A stretch of 64,000 bases of DNA from Brachypterus glaber. Taxonomy: Eukaryota > Arthropoda > Insecta > Coleoptera > Kateretidae. Positions 12,011-24,280 of this stretch are shown here, in pieces. Location: positions 744,001 to 808,000 of the forward strand of contig OY294047.1 of assembly GCA_958510825.1 (NCBI GenBank), given 5' to 3'. Each line of letters begins with the position of its first letter. Position 1 is the first letter of the stretch. The notes below the pieces were generated by a model. The model was not told the origin of the DNA. It made no database searches and worked only from the letters and a program-made list of their open reading frames with translations. A program made the position numbers and the translations under genes.

Positions 12011-12225
12011 ACATTTGACTCCTTACGTTTGATTAAATTAGGTGAGGGGTATGAATCATCTGTTGTCGTGTTTTTTAACTTTATAAAGGATACACTGGAG
12101 TTGCGTCGTTGCAGAGTGGGGACAGGCGACTTGCGGTGCTTATGAATCAACGAACAGCTTGCTAATCCCCGGGGTATGGTCATTATAATAGACAAACTAG
12201 TGAAATTAGCACAATACACAATAGT
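12011..12225. other. Island of more balanced base composition in AT-rich intergenic DNA
   Basis: About 200 bp with noticeably more G+C than the flanks, including GCGTCGTTGCAGAGTGGGG and GCTTGCTAATCCCCGGGG. The minus strand is open for 88 codons (11953-12219) but the protein is not recognisable and the start is weak. It does not match other repeats in the window. It could be a regulatory element, an unrecognised exon or an old insertion. Confidence 0.3.
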
Positions 12226-13640
12226 GTAATTCTGTTATAATTTTTGAGATATATTTATTGATAATAAAAACTTATATTTTTTATGAATGTATCAAAAGTA
12301 CATTTTATCTTAATTTTTGTATTTAAGAATTTAAATTTGTGGAATTTGGAAGGATAGCTATTACATATATTTCGATACATGTACGAATTAGTTTTTATAA
12401 TGGTATTTTTTTATTTTTTACGGCATGATCTAAATTTTTTATATTTTGAAAAACCAAAACTTTTAACTCCATACATACTAGTATATGGCAATTAAATGTA
12501 TAGATTTTTATTAGATTCTTTGTATTTTACAATATCATATTTTTATCGAATTAAAAGTTTTAATACAGCTTTTTATACATCAAAAACCGCCAAAAACATA
12601 ACATAATCTTTTTTTTAAGAAACAAGGTCAAATGAAGTAAATGTGAAAAGCCAGAAAAAATAAAAAAATACCCATAACAATCATCATGTTGTAAAGAAGG
12701 ATACCTTGTCTTTAGAGGTAATATAATATACCGAGCGTCTACCCAATAACTGGGATGGTTTTGCCCTAATTAAAAATAAAATTTGTACAAATTTTTTGCT
12801 AAAATGTTTTAACGCTGTCAATTAAAATAGTTTAAAAAATTTGAATAAAAACATATTTTAAAATAGCAATTTATTACACCAATTTTGAAATTAAAACTAA
12901 TTTTTTTTTATTATTAATTATAATAATTGTAATAATATAATTATTGTCAGGTTGGAAAAAAAATTTTATTCAAATGTTCATTTAATGTGACAGTTACGCA
13001 TTTTAAAAAGTCCAGTTCAGTCTTTCATCGACGATGTATATCAAGTATTTTATAATTATGGCAACAGACCACCATTATTTGTTAATATTTTAATTGTCAT
13101 TTTTTATATTTATTTGTTTTATTATTTATTTTTTCTTAAGAGAATAGGACCGTTAATTATATTTTTTAACGCTACTCATTATAAACTCTTACAATGGACT
13201 CCACACACACACAAAAAGTTTTATTATTTATTTATTTGAGTTACAAAATAAATTTATTGTTATCCTACTAAAGATTTGGTATCTTTAAATAAACCTATAT
13301 ATTAAATAACTGTTATGACCACTGTTGTTATTGTATTTTAGTTTTATAGAAAAAATAAATTTAGTGTTTATGAGTAAAAGCCTAAATCAGTTTTAAATTT
13401 ATCAATTATGAACTATTTTTAAAAAATTATTTAGCGTATGCCCTAATAGGGTATTGCCCTATACAAGACCTCTCAAACAAAAAAAGGCGCCAGAATGAAA
13501 AAGAACGAGAAAGGTTCGGGGCTGCACTCCTCCTCTATTTTTTTGAATAAAAAATCCTTACCCGCTAGCCTGAATTCTGGCGAAGCTCCAACTTTGTAGT
13601 TTTAGAAAAATTAAACGGGTTTGCCTTATTAATTTAGTGT
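12226..13640. other. AT-rich intergenic DNA
   Basis: Nothing recognisable apart from a GGCGCCAGAAT / GAATTCTGGCG pair near 13488 and 13571 that may be a decayed small foldback. Confidence 0.35.
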
Positions 13641-13797
13641 AAGAACTGGTGACCATTAATTTCATTATTTGCTCTCAGCTGTTTTTTATATATGTCTTAA
13701 AGTACATTCAAGTTAAGCTACTTGCAAATCGCCAGGTCCTGGATCGGGTTCCTTTGGATGATAGAAGCCTCGAAAAGTTGGTAAAATGGGGTCACCC

Positions 13798-13832
<35 letters not shown>

Positions 13833-14692
13833 AATTTCACACAACAATAGTCCAGATTCACATAACTATGGTCCAGCTTCACACCTATATTCCATAACCA
13901 ACGTATTTAAAAAAAAACTGAAAACGTGTTGCTGTATATCCCATATACACCAACTTTCACAAGAAATTGTAAACATTTAAAAATAATTATCCCCTGCCCC
14001 CTGGGGGCCTTGGACTATAGTTGTGTGGCCGGACTATAGTTGTGTGAAATTACGGTATATATATATATATTTTTTTTGAAACAAATTATATTTACTACAT
14101 TTAAATTAGTCTATTTTTACAGTTTTACACAATTATTCAGTAGGCTAAGAGTTAAAAAAAGACTTTAAAAACTTTATCTGACATATGTCAACACTAAAAA
14201 TTCTTAATAATTTTCATTTAATCAAAATGTAATTTCATAAATTCTCATTTCTCTAAAAAGTTAAGTATCACATATTTTAAAGGCACTTTTTAAAGACTGT
14301 TCTTACCCCTTGGCCCTAGAGCTATTGTGTATAACTATGAAAATAGCTTAATCTGAATGTATTAAGGGCCACTTGCACCAAATTTTGGTACGGGATTATC
14401 TCAGCTAAACCGAGTTTAAGTTAAAAATGCTGCGTTCTGATTGGTCAGCCGTCAATTTAATCCAAGTTTAAAGTTAAACCAGCATTGGTGCAAGTGGCCC
14501 TAAATGAAATGTATATGAAAGTTAAAAATTGATTTTTTAGTAGCTCATTTCCATAGCTTTTGGAGCTTCTAGCACACAAAGGAACCGGATCCAGAGTCTA
14601 GCAATTTAGCTAGCTTAATTTAAATGTACTTTAAGACATATATAAAATATAGTCGGGAGCAAATAATGAAATAAAAATGGTCACCAGCTCTT
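13641..14692. mobile_element. Composite, nested foldback element
   Basis: The outer arms of about 135 bp (13641-13776 and 14562-14692) are inverted: AAGAACTGGTGACCATTAAT at the left, and ATGGTCACCAGCTCTT at the right. Inside are a (TA)n tract, a second inverted repeat with TAATTTCACACAAC / GTTGTGTGAAATTA ends (13829-14054), and a family F4 MITE (14366-14500). The layering implies successive insertions. Confidence 0.65.
14366..14500. mobile_element. MITE family F4, copy 2
   Basis: TIRs GGGCCACTTGCACCAA / TTGGTGCAAGTGGCCC with TTAA at the left and TAAA at the right. It is highly similar to the copy at 10468-10602, including the central CTGATTGGTC. It is inserted in the composite element 13641-14692. 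Confidence 0.75.
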
Positions 14693-14699
14693 CGACTAT

Positions 14700-17138
14700 T
14701 TATATAATATAGGGTCTCTGAAAGTTTTGGATCATCATGATGATCCATCACTGACTGATGCATAAGTCAGGAACCTTTTCAAAATAGGGTGTTAGGCGTA
14801 TTAGAGGTTTAGAAAAGTTTTCTGTTCTTTAAAAAAAATTGTCAATTTTTTTACAAAGATGCTTTAAAAAATATACAAAACAACGATTTGAGCGGTCTTT
14901 TCTTTATTATTTTGAACCGATATTTTAGTATCTTAAAAGCGAGATATGTTTACCCAAAATATTAAATGAGCAAAGGAATAAGAGAAACATAATATATCGC
15001 CTGACGTCCTTATCTCAGAACTTGGATTTCTCTTTTTTAACATAAACTATTTTGGTTAATTTTAGTTAAAGAGGGGGTCTTGTATGGAATGTACGTTATA
15101 TAAGTATGTCTATACTATACATTCTACAGGGTGAAACTTTAAAATGAATAAACTCTTTAATTCAAGAATACAATGCTTTTTAGAAAATTGTTTTGATAGG
15201 TCAATTTTTATTTTAAACTGCGTATATTTATGAGTTGCTTTAAGCTTTAACAACTTTTTCATATTACTATTTCTATAATTATTATTATTATTATTGTTAT
15301 TATTATTGTTATTATTATTGTGTTAAAAATTTGCTACTTTTTTTCCTGTGGCGTTCAGAAATTTTAAATTTTTTATAGAGGCTTTCTAAAAAACATTTTC
15401 TTTCTATATAACTAATTACATTCATTTTAAAAATGCATCCTGTGTTAAATTATCACATATCATGTTTTTTTTAGAAAAATATATTTGACTGTTGAATTAT
15501 AAATGATATTATAGTTTAAAAAGTAAAGTATTAGTCAATAGAAAGCGGAAAAATAAATGTTAAATTCATACAAAAATTGTTTTTTATTTAAATCATAAAA
15601 CCGTATTATTTTTTGCCCAACTTATGCATACCTATAACCTTCACTTGGACTGCCTATCTGTTTTTTCTTCAATATTACGATGTATTTTTTAATACTTCCA
15701 ATACACCTAGAGCCTATAGGCTAAAGGGATGGATTCTGATTTGCAGCCTTTTCCTCAGGGACAAATTGTCTGAATCTTAAAATTTGACCTATACACATAG
15801 TTGAAAAAAAAAACGAAGATACGAAGAAATATATAGGGACAATCTACAGTTACAGCGTGGCTTTGAAAGGGACGGGTGTAGCCTTCTCGGCACCTAAATT
15901 TAGTGCATCGAATTCGCCATCTTTTAGGATGTGCCTTGTGTATTTTTATATTAATGTTTTATGTACAAGTTAAAGTGAACCTTAGATATGGATATTAATC
16001 GTGTAAACTGTTGAATTTTAAGTTGATAATAATGGACGTTTGAAGATAATTTTTTTTAGTGTTTTTAATGACAACTTTTTATATTAGCGTGGAAGTTACT
16101 ACAACAGTAATTTATCAGTGCGCCAGTCAGGATACATATCCGATTAGTACATGCGCACTGAAAACGTCATGATTATGTAGAGAAACCCTGGTTAATTATT
16201 CGGGAGAGGAACAATCGGGAGAAAGGTGTTTTTTACGCTCGAGTTAACATTTTGTGTACCTACTATTACTACGAGACTAGAGAGAAAATCAGAGTATTTT
16301 GTAGCACGAGGCGTAAACTGAATGCGTACAATATTTACATAAGTGTAAAAAACACTTTACTCTCGAGTACTGTAGAATATTTTTCCTACGGAAGTAAAAC
16401 GCTTAGAGAAAAAATATTTTTATTGTCGAGGATGTGAAACAAAAAAAAAGAAACACGTAATATTATATCATTTAGCGTGCTATAATTTTGCATTACGTCT
16501 TTCCAAGACTCGACGTAGAATCATTAAGTAAACTTACCTACATGAAATAACAGGGAAAATGAAATCAATAAAGCCGCCGTTCACGAGACTCATGAATATT
16601 TTATTCCGCTTTACTTTTACTATATTTAGAAGAGTGCTTTGACAAAGGTGAAGAGGTTATTGTTTTCCTTTCACCTTTCACATTTCAGGGGTCGGTATCA
16701 AAAGGTATGCGGTAGGTAAACTTATGTTTAAATTTTTGAAATTTCGAATATTGCGATAATTTTTTTTTATTTAGTTGGGGGACATCCATAAAGTATGTAA
16801 CGACTATGGGGAGGGAAGGGGTCAATGATCAACTCTTGGGACCGGGGTATTTAGATCAATCTAGTTAAAAAAAAATTGCTAAGTTGTATCCTCATTCTTG
16901 ATATTTATTGAAATTAATTTTAAGTACATTTTTTTTATTTCAAAATAAATGGAGAGTCTCCACCACAGGTACATGCTTATTTGGGGCTCTCCAAAAACTG
17001 TATTGGGCAAAAAAAAAAGATAAATAAACAAACAAACGTTCGTTAAACTGACGATTTGTCTGTCGGTCTGACTAAACGAACTTTTTAAACATAATATTAT
17101 GTTTAGTTATATAACTTAAGATTAATTTCAGATAAATC
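14700..17138. other. AT-rich intergenic DNA
   Basis: It contains a short ATT/TTATTG-rich run at 15280-15320. A stretch at 16200-16440 has CGGGAGAAAGGTG and CTCGAG motifs, loosely like the left part of the element at 33918-34809. No gene recognised. Confidence 0.35.
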
Positions 17139-17843
17139 GTTGGCTAAGAGGTAAATTTACCTATCTGGATATTTTAAAAATTTTCAGGAAACGTAAAAAA
17201 CGATTTTAAAATTTATGCTGGTGATTTATACTTACTATAAATATTTTTTTGGTTAAAGAGAACTTAATTCGTTAATGTATTTAAATTATTTCATTATTAA
17301 CTATTTGATATTAAATTCAACAAAAATCTGTATAGGACCTTGACGTTCTAAAAATGACACACATTTTAGAGGTAAATTTACCTAAACCTAAGGCCATATA
17401 TAAGGGGATATGGAATCTAGTTTTAAATTATGATATTTATAAAGCTTTTTGTATATCTTATTTTATTGTATACTTATTCTTTTATATTTCCAGGCTCTTT
17501 TGTATTATATCTATTATATTTATTAGATCAATTTCTGTACGGAACTATCGTGTTTTAATTGAAAAGTATCCCTATTATATTACTGCCTGATATCATTGAT
17601 GAGAAATGTCATCTAAAAGTCTAGCTAAAACACGACAGCTTTACTTATAATTTTACGATCGGTTTAGGTAATTTTACCTCTAAAATATTTAGTTTTTATT
17701 CTTTTTAGCGGTAGGTATTGATTTAATACAAGTCAATTTTAAGCAGAAACATAGAGTTAGACATTTTGTATCAGATTATGTAAAAATATAGATTCTGAAA
17801 AAAAAAATAGGTTTAGGTACTTTACTTCTTAGCCGACGAAATA
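17139..17843. repeat. Nested inverted repeats with AGGTAAATTTACCT motifs
   Basis: GGCTAAGAGGTAAATTTACC near 17142 is mirrored by GGTACTTTACTTCTTAGCC near 17815. An inner pair is TTTTAGAGGTAAATTTACC near 17363 and GGTAATTTTACCTCTAAAA near 17667. The loop carries a 78-codon open frame (17354-17590) without recognisable similarity. Confidence 0.45.
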
Positions 17844-18364
17844 ATTTATAAGAAAAATACATGGGGAAAATACATGTACTTAAAATCAAAAATAGTCTTA
17901 ACCGGTAACCGGTGACCTGGAGTCACACAGACTCCTAATAGATTAGACACTGGTGCAACTTTTTGTAGGTGAAGTTGTTTGGCGCACTTTTAGCTTCAAA
18001 TCTGTATTAGTAGTTACAGGGTAGCTCGCTAGGATATTCTATCCTAGCTCACTAGTGTGAATACCGTTACATTAGAAATCGTAGTCTTGGTCTTTGTCAC
18101 GGGTTAAGCGGAAAGAAATTAAGCAGTCCTCGTTTTGCAAGATTCTTTAGGAATAAACCATCTAATAGAGGGACCTAAAATATACTATTAATATTATATT
18201 TGTTTTTTAATTTACTGTAAATATTCTGCTTAAATTAAAGTTGATTAAATCTTAAATCTTAAATTAAAGTTGATTAAATCTATTTCTAATGTATATTAAA
18301 TGTATTTAGTAAAATGGTATTTATTATTAGAGACACGTGCCTCTAAAAATTCAAATAAAATCAA

Positions 18365-18685
18365 ATAATAGTTATTTATGGTACTAGTGGGTAAAGTAGG
18401 ATATTGTCCATGAGAAAATTAACCAGGCGTCAGCCAAGCAGGTTAATTTTCGAGAGGGCAATATCGGTTTTCCCATGAGTGCCATACAAGGTTTTATCCA
18501 ATAAATAGCTTAGGAATTCATATTTTTATTAAAAATTTTAATGACATTTACAAGAAAATAATTTGACAAGTGACAGTAAAATAAATAATTATCCACTCAA
18601 TAAAGTAAAAGCCACGCGGGGGTTATTATTGAGTTTATCTATTTAAAATAAAGCTGGTAACTGTCTTATTATCTGTATGTATTGT
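18365..18685 (-). repeat. Dispersed repeat family F5, copy 1 (inverted)
   Basis: About 320 bp, matching in reverse complement the copies at 23203-23540 and 63022-63359. Shared blocks include TGGTACTAGTGGGTAAAGTA, GGCGTCAGCCAAGCAGG and CAAGTGACAGT. No terminal inverted repeats or ORF are evident; class unknown. Confidence 0.75.
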
Positions 18686-19540
18686 ATAAACTTTATTTTT
18701 ATGACTTTTATTGACAATGAATATTAGCACACTAATAATGGAATTTACTAACGTCAATAAAATAAAAAGCGGCACAAGTATTGATCCAGATACCTGGTAG
18801 ACGTTCCCGCAAGACCTCTAAAGCCGTAAAGCTTCAAAGCTTTATGCCGATTGAGCATTTACTTTTTAAAGCTCCGCGGAGCTCGGTTTTGTGTAAGGAC
18901 CTACGCTCGAACTTTACGTAAATGTTAATGGGCCTTTTGCCACTGCTGTTTAACAAAATCACATTTTACTTTTTGTTTCTAGTTCTTGACCTCTAATGAT
19001 TTCGTTCAGAATTTTTGAAAACTACGTATTATTACCAAAATTTGTATATTTACCTACGTGAAAAAAAATCTGCCTGTCTGTTTGTTTGTATGTCCGTCCG
19101 AGAAATTTGTGACCACGATAACGCTTTGAGCTTCAAATTTGGAACATAGGTTCCTTATCCAATGTTTTTAGCTAGGATTGTTTTTAGCTAGGATTGGGGT
19201 AAAGTAAGGATCGTTTTTGTTTAAGAACATAAACGATTACATTACAATTTATTAAAAAAATATAACGTTTTAAGGATTTATTTTCGGCCCTTAAACTAGA
19301 TTTTAGGTACCGATAGGTACTTTTTTTCTACACAAAGCTACAAAAAGCCGAGCAAAAAGTACTAAGATATAGGAAAGTCGCCTAATTTCGGATACCATTT
19401 ACGATTAATCCAATATTTAATAGACTGTATTAATTTTTGATATTTTTTTTTATATAACAGCATTCAACTTATAACGAACCATGATTTATTATGAAAACTA
19501 TTTTATTACAGTTTATTTTTTTTTCGTTTGGACTTTTTAC

Positions 19541-19612
19541 ATTTTTGTTTAACCTCGTACTATACTACTTTAAAAAAAGTCCAGGACTTGTGTGGGCTAG
19601 TAGTAGTTTGAA
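19541..19612 (-). repeat. SINE 3'-end fragment (family S1)
   Basis: TTAACCTCGTACTATACTAC and AGTCCAGGACTTGTGTGGGC match the tail part of the S1 SINE copies at 21226-21470, 39220-39496 and 50128-50390. The tRNA-like head is missing. Confidence 0.6.
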
Positions 19613-19942
19613 ATTTTCATTTAAGTGGTTTACAAACTTTATAAAGCTTATGAAATTCTGGCAAGTTTCTTTTTTGCATTTTGCTATTATAGTACTAAAA
19701 CTTAGTACAAGAAGCACAGAATAATCAGAAACTTTTAAGCTCTTTAAGTAAATTTAATTCGATTTTAACTTTTAAGGTTCAGATTTTAATAAATTTTCCG
19801 ATCACAGACAAAAATTTATCATGAATAAAATTAATAATTAATTTAAAAAGCGCCATCTAGTGAGAGAAAGTACAACAAGAAGTAAATAACACCAATTTTA
19901 TTCAAATACAACCATAAACAGGCAGTTAATAACCGTTAGAAC

Positions 19943-19972
19943 CACAGAAACTGCTTTTAAGCAGTTTCTGTG
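19943..19972. other. Perfect 12-bp stem-loop
   Basis: CACAGAAACTGC, a six-base loop TTTTAA, then GCAGTTTCTGTG. It stands apart from the larger foldbacks and no repeat copy was noticed in the window. Function unknown. Confidence 0.5.
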
Positions 19973-20103
19973 ATTAAAAGTAATTAATAGTATATTCTTT
20001 AAGATTTTCTTGCTACTTCCTTCAAGATAACCTCTGAAAATTACTTACAAAAAAATGCCCACGTTTGGTAAATATTAAAATTTCTCAGATTTTCTTGGAG
20101 GTA

Positions 20104-20915
20104 TGCCACAAAGAGTCCATATATTACATAACGCGTCACAGAAAATGTGACAGTTTGTGGCAGGGGGAGGGAGGGTGTCTAGTCAAATATTATTAATACG
20201 TCTTTAAAGTAAAACTTTTGGGAAATTAAAAAAAAAAAACTTCCTATTTTTTTTGTTATTTAAAAAAAAAATCCAAAAGCACTTTTTGTTGTTAGTAAAC
20301 CTAGTGTTTAATATATAGTAAAATTTTCACATAAGTTGGAAGAGCCCTTTTTATTTAATTAAATCCCTAAATTTGAAAAAAAAACTCCCTTTTAACAAAA
20401 ATTCAAGGAAATGAGAACATTATAAAACGTCAACAACAGATAATTTTCTTCGCAGTCTGGCTTAGGTTTAAAGTCACTGTCAGGATATTTAGCATCTGTT
20501 GTGGACCAGTTTGTTATGACTTCAAAGTACTCTTTGTAATGATCAGGAAAAAAAAAGAAAAAAAAAACGTCCTTTCAACAAAATTCAATGTGTCTTTCCC
20601 CTCAATTTTGAAAAAGAAATGACTTACGCCCTTTTAGCAAAAAACAATTTACTTAAGCTTGGCAGTTGTAAGTTTATTTTAACATAAAAGTCCATCATTT
20701 CTATTTTCACACAAAACTTGACTAAAATATGCATATTATTGTACTAAAATTAGAATTTCTGTAACATGGTATATAGGGAAAAATTTACTACTTTGGATAT
20801 TGTTACGTGACAGCCTGCCCCCAAGGGTGGTGTTATTATATGTGATAGCTTGTGACACGGGGGGAGGGGTCATAAACTTCCAAAAATGGTATTACGTAAT
20901 TTCTGGAGAGACTCC
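20104..20915. repeat. Decayed inverted element with TTACATAACG / TATTACGTAAT ends
   Basis: Left: AAGAGTCCATATATTACATA, then TGTGACAGTTTGTGGCAGGGGGAGGG. Right: the GTGACACGGGGGGAGGGGTCATA and GGTATTACGTAATTTCTGG blocks. Between them are tracts of A and T and two degenerate ~200-bp units with AAAAAACTTCCT / AAAAAACTCCC / AAAAAACGTCC. Probably a decayed foldback transposon. Confidence 0.4.
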
Positions 20916-21225
20916 TCCAAGATTATCTGCAACTTCGTGTTTAATGAAACTTGTTCTCTTGGATAAATATAAAACATTACGAAAACAAGGCACATCATTA
21001 TAAAGTATAACCGACGGCATTAAGGGATGCTTAATAAAATAACAAGGGACATCGTAAGGAAACAAACAAAAAAAATACCATAGGGAAACTAAAGTAATGT
21101 AAACAGATTATGCTTTGGGGTTGTATAATATAAAAAAAAGGAAAACCAAAAAATGAATGAATTAAAGAACTAAAAAATGGCAGCAGAAACAGAATAGATA
21201 TATTTATGTTTGTTTTATGTTTGTT

Positions 21226-21470
21226 TTTATCCTCGTACTATTCTACTTAATTAAGCATCCCCTAAGTCCAGGACTTGTGTGGGCTAGTAGTAGAGGGAAC
21301 CACCGGCTTTAATTGACTTTCGAACCAATATATCTAGGGAGTACGCCTTCGCCAAATTTCAATTATTAATTAACTGAAAAAGGCAATCGGCGCCAGTGAG
21401 GTTTGAACTCACGATCATTAGATCAGTGTCAGGCTATATCGATGCCATTGACCACTGAGCTAAATCTCCC
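21226..21470 (-). mobile_element. tRNA-derived SINE, family S1 copy 1
   Basis: On the minus strand it begins GGGAGATTTAGCTCAGTGG (tRNA A-box-like), continues to GAGTTCAAACCTC (B-box-like), and is followed by the family body (TTTTTCAGTTAATTAATAAT, CACACAAGTCCTGGACTTAG). Acceptor ends do not pair as in a real tRNA, so this is a SINE head and not a tRNA gene. Other copies: 39220-39496 and 50128-50390. Confidence 0.8.
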
Positions 21471-23202
21471 ATATACTTTTGAATTTGTTCCAAACTCGAA
21501 GATAATGCTTAAAATTAAACAATCATGAATCACTTGGATAACACATATTTAACATATTAGAGAAAACTGAAAGTGGTGGGGACTAACGGACTTCAGATTT
21601 GGATTCAGCGACCCCAAATTAGTAAATTGATATTTTTATTTTTGTAGACAAGAGTTCTTAAAAACAACTGTTTTAATCCAAAAAAATATTAATGTAAATA
21701 AAAAAGAACACACATACACATATAGGAAATAATTTTCGTCCGTAAAAATATTACTGGCATATCGGACAGAAGAAAAAAAAATTAAAAAAAAGTCTTAGTC
21801 TGGATTCAAACTAAAGTCCTTACGTTACAGTCAGAGACAGATTAAGAAGTCAGTTTCTTCGGTGGTTGGGGCTGTTAGCTATTCTTGGGAAATTATGTCT
21901 TTTAGCTATTTTCTTTGAAACATGGTCTATTTTTCTTAACTCGGTCTCTTGGGAGTGGGGGTCGCCACACCGCCCCCTGGATCCGCACATGTTTACAATG
22001 GGACCGCATCTTGATCTTTGTTGATGTTCCTATGTTAACGATATACGGGTAAAGGGGTACAAGGGCTTCTTCGGGCTTTTCATACATTATATATGTATAA
22101 AAAGTCCAAAATTACGGTCGTCTTATTTTAGACATTAATAAAGTAGGCGTGTGAATGGTCGTGATTATATTGAGTATCATGGCTAGTACCTATAGGGTGT
22201 CATAGAAAAAACTCCGTATTGTAATGTCAGGAAAAACTTGAAGAAGAAGAAGAATGACTTTATTTAAAAACGGCTTCGTGAGCGATTTAAATTTTTCTCA
22301 AAAACTGTTTGGAAATGTCCCGAAAACAACCTAAAATCAAAAAATCCGGGGTGGTTTTGACTTTTGATTTCAATTTTTTAAGGCTAGCCGTGGTTTAATA
22401 ACCAACTAAAAAATTTAAGAAGAAAAGAAATAAGGTATTGTAGTTAGTTTTCGAACGAGAGTCTTGGTAGCTGAGAATCCAGAGCCTTGACTTTTTTCAA
22501 ATTTACCTATCTGTCCGATATACCACTAATAATTTTCTTTCACCAAAATATAGGAAATGTAGAAACTTAATTAAAATATAATTTAAAGATAACAAACTAA
22601 AAAACCTCATAGAACGAATGGATAAAACTTTCTAAAGTTAAGTAGTTTGAACCTCTCATCATAGTTTTGATGTAATATTATCCTTAAAACGCTGTTCTCA
22701 ATATCGATACAAAATTGTTTTTTTTACAAAATGTTGTGTTACAAGTTACAAGTTTTTTTTCTAACTAATTTGACAGTTGTAAACCCTTCTCTAAATTATT
22801 ATAATACAGACTTATACCGATATAGGTAATTAATAACTACGTAACTTTTTTATTTATGAATAACTATTATCCACAAATAAAAAAGTTATAATCTATACAA
22901 GAGTCTCCCAAAAATGCTTTCTCTATTAGTCTAAGTATGGACAGTAGGTATGTATATGAACAAGCCTAACTAATAATAAATTAAAACAAAAAAAAATAAA
23001 CAGTGGTAAAAACCTTGTTCGTAAATTAGACTTGAATCATTATTACCAGAGTTTCAATCTCATCACATTGTAAAAGTTGGTAATTTTAGGTAAAATGGAG
23101 TATATAAAAAATAAAATAAACTTTTGACAGAAATAACCCTTTTGCGTTAGGATGTCATAATTGTAACTTTCTTTTAAAAGAGAAAAGAGAAAAAAATATT
23201 TT
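21471..23202. other. Intergenic DNA, no gene recognised
   Basis: A CT/GC-rich patch lies at 21930-22080 and an open frame on the minus strand (21902-22087) without recognisable product. I see no defined element. Confidence 0.35.
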
Positions 23203-23540
23203 TATCCAATACATACAGATAATAAGACAATTAACAGCTTTATTTTAAATAAATAAACTCAATAATAACTCCCGCGTGGCTTTTACTTTATTGAGTGGAT
23301 AATTATTTATCTTACCCACTCAACTGTCACTTGTCAAATTAGTTTCTTGTAAATGTCATTAAAATTTTTAATAAAAAAATGAATTCCTAAGCTAATTATT
23401 GGATAAAACCTTGTATGGCACTCATAGGTAAACCGATATTGCCCTCTCGACAATTAACCTGCTTGGCTGACGCCTCGCAGGTTAATTTTCTCATGGGCAA
23501 TATCTTACTTTACCCACTAGTACCATAAATAACTATTATT
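23203..23540 (+). repeat. Dispersed repeat family F5, copy 2
   Basis: It starts TATCCAATACATACAGATAA and ends TACCATAAATAACTATTATT. It matches 63022-63359 in the same orientation and 18365-18685 in reverse complement. It ends about 550 bp upstream of the ChAT exon 1 region. Confidence 0.8.
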
Positions 23541-24084
23541 TTATGCAATTTTAATCCAAAATACTTTTATAAGCTTTCTAGTTATGTATGCAAATATTTT
23601 TGTAAATTTAATTCAGTTTAATATGACTCTCCTGAAACTATGAAGAAACAAAAACACAAGTAAAAACTGAAAAAAAAATCTATTTAAAATTTATTCTTTA
23701 TTTTGTTTTTTCTTTTTAAGCGTAGCAAATATAAAAAAACCCAGTTAAATCGAGAATTTATCATTATTTTTATCTCTGGATCGAAAGGAATAAAGAGAAT
23801 GAATACTGAAATATTGTACTTGAAGTTGGTAATATCAAAAACTCCCAAGGGGTCCATTTCTTATATCCATATAACACTGTTATAGATAACAGAATGTGAC
23901 ATTTTTATTTCATTGCAAAAGGTCCTAGTGTTTCAAACCAATTTATCTTAATACCCATTTAAGCTTAAGTTCAAACGTCTACCTGGACATTATTAGACAT
24001 TCTTTTAATTGTTTCAATATAGATATATCTATAAATAGAAATAAAAAAAATTATAATCTATACAAATTTCTCCAAAATTTCATC

Positions 24085-24280
24085 CTCCATTGGTCTGCCT
24101 CTGTGACGTAGATATAGAAACGTCCAATCCTCCAGCTCCGGGAACGGCGCGTGCTTGATGGCGTCCCGCCCCACGGTCTTTCCGCCGCCGCCGCCAGAAA
24201 TCCCGTAACTCAGGAGCGGCCACACGCAACCGGGAGTGAGCAGCCAAAAAGTGCACTAGGTCCTACTGGACGGCGTCACC
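24085..24280 (+). promoter_or_regulatory. ChAT/VAChT exon 1 leader, GC-rich, with CRE-like and CCAAT-like motifs
   Basis: Starting near 24085 the sequence turns GC- and CpG-rich within AT-rich DNA. ATTGG (24089-24093, an inverted CCAAT) and TGACGTA (24103-24109, CRE-like) sit at its left edge. No convincing TATA box or start site can be fixed. The leader contains an AUG uORF at 24158-24208 and an in-frame TAG at 24257 before the GTG at 24281. In flies and nematodes VAChT shares the first exon with ChAT, so this is probably the common promoter and leader. Confidence 0.5.
24158..24208 (+). CDS. Upstream ORF (16 aa) in ChAT exon 1 leader
   Basis: ATG at 24158 with a G at +4, reading MASRPTVFPPPPPEIP and stopping at TAA 24206-24208. 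It is in the same frame as the GTG start at 24281 and is separated from it by two stops (24206, 24257). It includes a CCG run encoding five prolines. If transcribed, it would be met before the GTG by scanning ribosomes, so it may reduce ChAT translation. Translation is inferred, not shown. Confidence 0.4.
   Translation: MASRPTVFPPPPPEIP

Noticed and set aside
21390..21470. tRNA gene on the minus strand (A- and B-box-like blocks)
   Set aside because: Acceptor-stem ends do not pair, and the head is joined to a shared SINE body found in two other copies.
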